From CAZPZZ01 sp964591245 (GTDB lineage Bacteria > Acidobacteriota > Vicinamibacteria > Vicinamibacterales > UBA8438): DNA of 8,430 bases. The stretch's first letter is position 1, and each line of letters starts with the position of its first letter. The stretch spans positions 1 to 8,430 of the forward strand of contig CAZPZZ010000165.1 of NCBI GenBank assembly GCA_964591245.1, given 5' to 3'. A model generated the notes under the pieces. That model was not told where the DNA came from. It saw only the letters and a list, made by a program, of their open reading frames with translations, and made no database searches. Below are positions 1-5,129 of this stretch, piece after piece. Both the position numbers and the translations under genes were made by a program.

Positions 1-126
1 AAACGATTTGGTCTACGACGGGCAACCGGCTCTCACCTCCAGAACGCCTACAGCACCGAGCTCTCGAGCACGCCCGATGCGGTGACGCCGAATCGCCGAG
101 TCTTCAATGACACTGCCACCGTGTGA
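1..126 (+). CDS. 3' end of an unidentified gene (partial, cut by window edge)
   Basis: Frame 1 is open from the first base to a TGA at 124-126, giving 41 residues that end in ...NRRVFNDTATV. From about base 49 onward nearly all codons end in G or C, as in the receptor gene and the two minus-strand redox genes, and the other two plus frames lack this bias. That is the main reason to call it coding. The peptide has no motif I recognise, so no function is proposed. The gene converges on the FAD-subunit gene, with 101 bases between the two stop codons. In that gap there is only a short stem (151-155 pairing with 160-164) and no T-run. A chance open frame of this length in GC-rich DNA is possible, so confidence is moderate. 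Confidence 0.45.
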   Translation, partial: KRFGLRRATGSHLQNAYSTELSSTPDAVTPNRRVFNDTATV

Positions 127-227
127 GCAGAGTACAAAGGAATGGCCCACACGCGCTCTCGCGTAAGACCGAGGGCGGCCTCCATCGACTTACTCTGCCC
201 CGAGGAAAGGCAGACGCGCGACTCGTT

Positions 228-1199
228 TCAACTCAGCGACAGGAGCGCGCGACGAAGAGTTTCCGCGGCCAGCGAAACCTTGTACCGATTCCGAGCAAGG
301 GGTCTCGCGCCCTCGACCGCCGCGACGCCGGCCGCCGCCGCGAGTACCGGTGTCACTCGTTCGCCCACCAGCATCCGCTCGACCGACTCGACACGCCATG
401 GAATGGGAGCCACGCCGCCCAGCACAACGCTCGCATACCGGCACACTCCATCGTCTTCGCTAACAGTCAGGACGACGGCCACACTGACCACCGCGTGAGT
501 CCACGCCTCTCGATCGGTCACTTTGCTGTACGTGCTTCGCGCCCCATCGAGCGATGGAAGTTCGACCTCAGCGAGAATCTCTCCAGACCTGAGAGCGTTC
601 TCTCGCGATACATCCTCGCGCGGCAAGACAAAGAACTCCCGCAGAGGAACCCAGCGGTCACCCAGAGCACTCACCACGCGAACCCGTGCATCAAGCGCAA
701 CAAGCGCCACCGCAGTATCGGATGGGTGCACAATGTAGCTTGGCCCGCCGCCCAGAATAGCGTTGAACTGATTTTCACCCGTGCGTGAGAAGCATTGAGA
801 TCCACCATGTTTGTAGCACGGAAATTTCTGGCGAAAGTACCAGCACCACGGACGTTGGGTCATGTTTCCCGCGAGTGTACCGACATTCCGGATTTGCGCC
901 GTACCGACCGACTCGGCGGCCTCGGCCAAAACCGCATAGTGGTCTCGGACCAGTCTGTGACGACCCAGTGCGGACAGCGTGACCGTCCCCCCGACACGGA
1001 CGCGACCGTCCACTTGCGGCGTGACGTGGTTCAGTCCCTCGAGATCCTTCACGCGGACCAGCTGGTCCGGAGCAACAAGCTCGTCCTTGATCATTCCCAG
1101 CAGATCGCTGCCACCACCGACCGGCATCGAGCCGTCCTGCGCCAGGGCAGTCGTCGCCGCTGTCACTGAATCCGGATAAACGTGCGACAACCGTCTCAT
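228..1199 (-). CDS. FAD-binding subunit of a xanthine dehydrogenase/aldehyde oxidoreductase (YagS/PaoB-like)
   Basis: This 323-residue protein is the FAD (medium) subunit that passes electrons from the iron-sulphur domain of its partner to an acceptor. The FAD-binding signatures are GGGSDLL at residues 28-34 and GTLAGNM at 107-113. After the second comes a Cys-rich insertion (C119, C128, C136, then GEN and HPSD) that marks the PaoB/4-hydroxybenzoyl-CoA-reductase-type subunits carrying an extra [4Fe-4S] cluster. The fourth cysteine expected just before IVHPSD is serine here (S154, codon at 738-740), so the cluster may be altered or lost. The C-terminal CO-dehydrogenase flavoprotein-like domain spans about 215-320 (LGGVAPIPWR at 260-269). 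Length is normal for the family. The ATG overlaps the stop of the fusion gene by four bases (ATGA) and has GGAGG seven bases upstream, so translation is probably coupled. There is no signal peptide; export would be as a passenger of the Tat-bearing partner. The physiological substrate is unknown. Confidence 0.93.
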   Translation of the reverse strand: MRRLSHVYPDSVTAATTALAQDGSMPVGGGSDLLGMIKDELVAPDQLVRVKDLEGLNHVTPQVDGRVRVGGTVTLSALGRHRLVRDHYAVLAEAAESVGTAQIRNVGTLAGNMTQRPWCWYFRQKFPCYKHGGSQCFSRTGENQFNAILGGGPSYIVHPSDTAVALVALDARVRVVSALGDRWVPLREFFVLPREDVSRENALRSGEILAEVELPSLDGARSTYSKVTDREAWTHAVVSVAVVLTVSEDDGVCRYASVVLGGVAPIPWRVESVERMLVGERVTPVLAAAAGVAAVEGARPLARNRYKVSLAAETLRRALLSLS

Positions 1200-3901
1200 A
1201 CCAGCGCCTCCAACACTCGATCGCGTGAGAAGGGCAACTCGGTCAATCGTTGGCCACTGGCATTGAAGATCGCATTCCCGATAGCGGCCACCACTGGAAT
1301 GATCGGCGGCTCTCCAACCGCTTTCGCACCATAGGGGCCATACGCGTCGGGCGGCTCGATGAAATGCACTTCAACCTCGGGAGTATCGAGGTGGGTCATG
1401 ACCCGGGCCCCGTAGTACCCCGGATTGACGGGCACGCCCGTCCCGCGGTCGTATAACAACTCCTCATGCAGTGCCATGCCGATGCCCATGGCGACCCCCC
1501 CCTTGACCTGACTAACGGCAGTCAGTGGATTGAGAACTCGCCCGCTGTCATGCACCGCCAGATAGCGGAGAATGCGCACGTGACCAACGGCGGAGTCCAC
1601 TTCAACCTCGACAAAGTGTGCGGCACTGGCATAGCGGGCTTTTCCTTCGATCCGTGGACTCGTCATGACTTCAGCCACCAGCCCGGCCTCGCCTCTCGGC
1701 ACCCGTCCTGCAGCAAGTTGCCGTCGAAGATCCGCCGCCGCGGCGATCAACGCATCGCCGGTCTGCACCGTCGTTCGGCTCCCTGACTCGCCGACCGAGA
1801 AGGGGCACAGCGCGGTATCTCCCCAAATCACCGTCACATCCTCGAGCCGCATCTCCATGGCTTCGGCCGCCAGCAATGCCATTGTCGTCTTCGCGGCCGT
1901 GCCAATGTCCGTCACACCGACATGCACCCATAAATGTCCCTGCTCATCAAGTCGGAGCCGTGCACTGCTTCGACCGGTATTCGCACCGAACGCTCCCGTC
2001 GCCATGCCGAGTCCACGACGTTTCGCACCCTGTCCCCTGCTCGTGCGTTGCCAACTCGTACGCCACCCGAAGAGTTCTGCGCCTCGTTCGATACACTCGC
2101 TCAGTGCCCAGCTCGTGTAGGGCGTCTCATCCATATATTCGCGACTGACATTCTTGAGGTGAAAAGCCACCGGGTCGAGATTGAGCTCGTGGGCCATCTG
2201 ATCCATCATCGACTCGATGCCCCAGACACCCTGTGGATACGCAGGTCCTCGAAAATTCGCACTCACTGCCATGTTCGTGTAGGTCGGATACACTTCTCGG
2301 CGAACATTGGGACATCGAAACAGCTCGATGCCTGCAATCCCACCACTGCTCTTGCGATGCGGTCCGAGACCACTGTAACCACGGAGCGCAATAGCCTGCA
2401 GCGTGCCATCTCGAGTCGCGCCCACTCGGTAGTGCTGTCGCGTCGGCCATCGGCCGTGTACACCGAGAAAATCCTCTTTTCTCGAGTACTCCAGCTTGAC
2501 GGCTTGACGAGTCTCACGCGCCAGCACCGCCGCGATCAGATCAGAATCCTGGCACTGGTTCTTATTACCAAACCCTCCGCCCATGTACTGGCACACAACC
2601 CGCACGTCTTCCAATCGGAGACTTAGATCCCGAGCCAGATCGCGACGACAGTTCGCAATACCCTGGGTGGGTGTCCACACGGTCAACTGATCGCCATCCC
2701 AGCGAGCGATGCTGACCCGTACCTCCAACTGAGCGTTATTAATATGCTTCGACGTAAAGCTCTCCTCAAGGACAACATCCGAAGCTGCGAACCCTGCGGC
2801 CAGATCTCCGCGGATATACACCTCGGGTTCCCGCTTCCCTTCACGGTCGGGCGAGAGATTGCCACCCGGCTGGATCTCCACGGCGCCGACCCGGGACGCA
2901 GCCTCAGGCTCAAGCACGAACTCAAGCGGTTCATAAACGACGTTGATTGCGGCAAGTGCTGCTTCCGCAGCGTGCCGGTCGTCGGCCGCAACCGCCGCGA
3001 CGGCGTCTCCGACGAAACGCACCGGATTGTTGAAGAGATATCGCGTGTTGCGAGAATCGCCGCTGCGCCAGGCAACGTCGCACGTCTCGCGGCTAATTAC
3101 CGCACGTACACCAGGCAACCGTTCGGCGATGCGCGTGTCGATCCGCAGAATGCGGGCATGGGGATGCGGACTTCGAAGCACACGGGCATAGAGCATCTCT
3201 GGCAGCTGAATATCGCCGGTGTACTGCGCCCGACCCGTGACACGTTCGTGGGCGTCGATACGCGGAGTGGATCGCCCAAGGTTTGTCAGTGCACGAGGCG
3301 AGTCGGACTCATCGGCAGGCAGATCCAGTACCGCCTGGACATATCGGTTGTAATTGGAACAGCGACAGATGTTCCCGGCAAGCCCCGCACGAACCTCATC
3401 CCGTGTGGGGTTTGGCGTTTCATCGAGCAACGCGCTCGCAGACATCAGTTGGCCAGACGTGCAGTAGCCACACTGCGGCCCGTCATGCGCAACGAACCGC
3501 TCCTGCAACGGGCTGAGCTCGCCCTTCCGCGCCAGGCCCTCCACGGTCGAAACAACTCGGCCATCGGCCCAGACGGCCAGCTGACTGCAGGCGTAGACCG
3601 GATCACCGTCGAGCCGTACCGTGCACGCGCCACATTCTCCGCGGTCGCACCCCACCTTGGTACCAGTAAGGTGCAGGTGATCGCGCAAGACCTCGGCCAA
3701 TGTCCAACGGTCTTCCACGTCGAGCGGGTATGCCTGCCCGTTGACCTGTAACGTGACACGAGTACGCGGTGCGGGCAGATCCCGGGCATCGCTGTCAGGC
3801 TGGCCCGCGGCCCCCACAGGCCCCTTCGATAGTGTCGAGGTCGCCGCCGCCACGGTGCCAGAACGTTGAAGAAACGACCGACGTGAAATGCGAGTCATCA
3901 C
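1196..3901 (-). CDS. Tat-exported fused [2Fe-2S]/molybdopterin subunit of a xanthine dehydrogenase-family oxidoreductase
   Basis: This 901-residue protein joins what are usually two polypeptides (PaoA-like and PaoC-like). Residues 6-12 (SRRSFLQ) are a twin-arginine motif followed by an Ala-rich stretch to about 32. Residues 48-125 are a plant-type ferredoxin domain with C85, C90, C93 and C105. Residues 130-195 are the all-helical [2Fe-2S] domain with C144, C147, C179 and C181. From about 210 the Moco domains begin: an aldehyde-oxidase a/b hammerhead to about 325, then GGGFGNK at 441-447, FRGPAYPQ at 550-557, DIGTAAKTT at 665-673, GESGSRTT at 704-711 and GEPPIIP at 863-869, whose E864 matches the catalytic glutamate of the family. 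All cluster and active-site residues are present, so it should hydroxylate an aldehyde or heterocycle in the periplasm, passing electrons to the FAD subunit. The GTG at 3901 is followed directly by an ATG at 3898; either may be used, and neither has a good Shine-Dalgarno. No Moco-insertion chaperone gene is in view. The substrate cannot be read from sequence. Confidence 0.95.
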   Translation of the reverse strand: MMTRISRRSFLQRSGTVAAATSTLSKGPVGAAGQPDSDARDLPAPRTRVTLQVNGQAYPLDVEDRWTLAEVLRDHLHLTGTKVGCDRGECGACTVRLDGDPVYACSQLAVWADGRVVSTVEGLARKGELSPLQERFVAHDGPQCGYCTSGQLMSASALLDETPNPTRDEVRAGLAGNICRCSNYNRYVQAVLDLPADESDSPRALTNLGRSTPRIDAHERVTGRAQYTGDIQLPEMLYARVLRSPHPHARILRIDTRIAERLPGVRAVISRETCDVAWRSGDSRNTRYLFNNPVRFVGDAVAAVAADDRHAAEAALAAINVVYEPLEFVLEPEAASRVGAVEIQPGGNLSPDREGKREPEVYIRGDLAAGFAASDVVLEESFTSKHINNAQLEVRVSIARWDGDQLTVWTPTQGIANCRRDLARDLSLRLEDVRVVCQYMGGGFGNKNQCQDSDLIAAVLARETRQAVKLEYSRKEDFLGVHGRWPTRQHYRVGATRDGTLQAIALRGYSGLGPHRKSSGGIAGIELFRCPNVRREVYPTYTNMAVSANFRGPAYPQGVWGIESMMDQMAHELNLDPVAFHLKNVSREYMDETPYTSWALSECIERGAELFGWRTSWQRTSRGQGAKRRGLGMATGAFGANTGRSSARLRLDEQGHLWVHVGVTDIGTAAKTTMALLAAEAMEMRLEDVTVIWGDTALCPFSVGESGSRTTVQTGDALIAAAADLRRQLAAGRVPRGEAGLVAEVMTSPRIEGKARYASAAHFVEVEVDSAVGHVRILRYLAVHDSGRVLNPLTAVSQVKGGVAMGIGMALHEELLYDRGTGVPVNPGYYGARVMTHLDTPEVEVHFIEPPDAYGPYGAKAVGEPPIIPVVAAIGNAIFNASGQRLTELPFSRDRVLEALV
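1207..1211 (-). promoter_or_regulatory. Shine-Dalgarno GGAGG for the FAD subunit
   Basis: The minus strand reads GGAGG seven bases before the ATG at 1199-1197. It lies within the last codons of the upstream Moco fusion gene. It fixes the start of the FAD subunit and, with the ATGA overlap, implies that the two proteins are made together. Confidence 0.8.
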
Positions 3902-4334
3902 CCAGATGATGCGGCGTCAATCCGCCAAGGTCAATGCTCCGTCGTCCCAGCAGAGGCACGTCACGAGAGGACATACCAGGGCTCTGATGTCGCTTGGCTG
4001 GCACTGCCCAAGGCACACACGTGCTCCGTCCTGTCGTCGCCGTGACACTGTTCTCCACACGGTCCCGTGACGAACACAATCAACACCAGCAAGCTGAAGA
4101 CCACTATGGGAGCTTGCGGAACCCTCGGCGTGGCCAACGCTACGGCATCACCGAAAGCAGCTCCAGAACGTGGACTAAGAGGGAAAGGTCACACATTCAC
4201 TCGCACCAGTAAACGTCGTCATCGACATCTATCGACCGGGCATCCACCGCCACGTCCCTCCGAAGGGTGCCTTTCACGAACGCCCGTCCCACACGGGTGA
4301 GAGTCCACTATTGCGCCCCGAGAAAAACCCTCGC
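3902..4334. other. 433-bp gap without a convincing gene
   Basis: This stretch separates the secreted cupin from the Moco fusion, both on the minus strand. Short open frames exist on both strands, but none has family-like sequence, a good ribosome site, or the strong G/C third-position bias of the flanking genes. Small features visible are the candidate promoter next to the fusion gene, a five-base stem CCCGT/ACGGG around 4283-4297, and a run of five T (minus strand) shortly after the cupin stop. I see no tRNA, no repeat array and no recognisable riboswitch. It could hold an untranslated leader, a small RNA, or remnants of a lost gene. Confidence 0.6.
3906..3934 (-). promoter_or_regulatory. 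Possible sigma70-like promoter for the Moco/FAD gene pair
   Basis: On the minus strand TTGACC (3934-3929, five of six to consensus) is separated by exactly 17 bases from CATCAT (3911-3906, four of six). The -10 ends seven bases before the ATG at 3898, so transcription would start at or beside the start codon and give a leaderless message. That would fit the missing Shine-Dalgarno here. Such a match is expected by chance at moderate frequency, so this is a candidate only. Confidence 0.25.
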
Positions 4335-4862
4335 CTATTCGAACACGTTGATCAGGGCGTAGGTAATCGACTCTCCCTCCGCAACCTTGACCTGATGCCA
4401 GGACCGCGCGGGGACGTGCAACACGTCTCCCACGGTGATCGGAAACTCCTGTGCGCCACTAAGCTCTGGCCGCTGCTCCTCGTTCGGCCTACCTTCGACC
4501 CAATTGACTCGCTCACCACCGAGCAGCGCTGTCCCCGAGCCATCCAGCACCACGTAGATATCCCACTTAGTTTCGTGAATCTCAGGCTGGGTATAGCCAG
4601 ACCGATGGATGATCTGCACGTCGTGCCGTCGATGGTCCGCCCGCGGAAGGGCGGTCAACACGAAGAACGGGGTCCCAAAAATACCAGGCCCTTCCCGATG
4701 TTGCTCTTCAAGCTCGCTCTTGAACCCTCCAAACGCTCCCGCGTCCCAATGAACGAATTCGGACGTACGTGGCGCATTCGTCACGTTCGCGAACGGATCT
4801 TGAGCAAATGCATTCACAGTGCTGAAACTGAGCACCACAACGACCAGAGCGATGATTCGCAT
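4335..4862 (-). CDS. Secreted single-domain cupin protein
   Basis: A 175-residue protein. Residues 1-20 are a Sec signal peptide with an Ala-containing cleavage site (AFA before QDPF). The open frame extends upstream to 5054, but that extension is Arg-rich and unlike an export signal. The ATG at 4862 has GGGAG seven bases upstream and puts the signal peptide at the N terminus, so it is the chosen start. The cupin fold is seen in two motifs. The first, at residues 89-115, has H96 and D101 followed by YVVLDGSGTALLGG. The second, at 145-156, is GDVLHVPARSWH, with H156. The first motif lacks the usual HxH pair, so metal binding may be weak or use an unusual ligand set. Between them lies an insertion at about 117-142. 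Cupins of this sort act as isomerases, lyases, dioxygenases or ligand-binding proteins, and which applies here cannot be told. It starts back to back with the TonB receptor and precedes the Moco/FAD genes on the same strand. Confidence 0.85.
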   Translation of the reverse strand: MRIIALVVVVLSFSTVNAFAQDPFANVTNAPRTSEFVHWDAGAFGGFKSELEEQHREGPGIFGTPFFVLTALPRADHRRHDVQIIHRSGYTQPEIHETKWDIYVVLDGSGTALLGGERVNWVEGRPNEEQRPELSGAQEFPITVGDVLHVPARSWHQVKVAEGESITYALINVFE

Positions 4863-4869
4863 ACGTGCG

Positions 4870-4874
4870 CTCCC
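4870..4874 (-). promoter_or_regulatory. Shine-Dalgarno GGGAG deciding the cupin start
   Basis: The minus strand reads AGGGAG with seven bases between it and the ATG at 4862-4860. This supports starting the secreted cupin here rather than at the upstream in-frame starts, which reach 5054. Confidence 0.7.
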
Positions 4875-4941
4875 TGTTAATTGCTTTTCAATAAACGTAT
4901 TTCGGTCCTGCACGGCACACGCGATGAACATTCTCGCGCCC

Positions 4942-4965
4942 GGATGGGATGCACCATCCCCATCC
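4942..4965. repeat. Inverted repeat in the divergent cupin/receptor spacer
   Basis: GGATGGGATG (4942-4951) is followed by CAC and then CATCCCCATCC (4955-4965), which is its reverse complement apart from one extra base. It sits about midway between the divergent starts of the secreted cupin (4862) and the TonB receptor (5130). It could be an RNA hairpin in either leader or an operator read by both genes. No regulator gene is visible in the window to pair with it. Confidence 0.5.
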
Positions 4966-5129
4966 ACGCCCCAATCAAACACCGATGAAGGCCGGATATT
5001 GTAACGCCAGCGCGAGAGAGGACGAGGCCGACGTGGTCTCCACGAAGCCTTCACTGGGCGTCACGGCAACCACCGGGGTAAGATGGATCAAGCCGCGCAG
5101 CTCACGCGTCGCAAAGCCGACTACCGCCC

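Noticed and set aside
151..164. ACGCG-CTCT-CGCGT stem in the convergent gap at the left edge as a bidirectional terminator
   Set aside because: The stem is only five pairs and has no T-run on either strand.
123..788. 221-codon plus-strand open frame opposite the FAD subunit
   Set aside because: The opposite strand encodes clear FAD-binding motifs. The plus translation looks like a low-complexity shadow (Arg, His, Ser rich), and its start has no ribosome site.
2744..3751. Long plus-strand open frame (335 codons) opposite the Moco fusion
   Set aside because: It is antisense to a gene with complete cofactor motifs. Its translation is rich in Arg and His with no recognisable domain. Long antisense frames are expected opposite GC-rich genes.
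3795..4079. 94-codon minus-strand open frame overlapping the start of the Moco fusion
   Set aside because: It overlaps the Tat leader and much of it lies in the gap. The sequence is unlike any domain I know, and no Shine-Dalgarno is seen.
4067..4300. 77-codon open frame inside the 433-bp gap
   Set aside because: It has no ribosome site, no family-like sequence and a composition typical of random frames. It also runs opposite to the flanking genes.
4290..4312. ACGGGTGAGAGTCCAC, reminiscent of the GGTGAGAGTCC seen in group II introns and some riboswitches
   Set aside because: No reverse transcriptase, domain V hairpin or other conserved block accompanies it, so a chance match is more likely.
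4863..5054. Upstream extension of the secreted cupin to 5054
   Set aside because: It would bury the signal peptide 64 residues inside the protein and ignore a well-placed GGGAG before the ATG at 4862.
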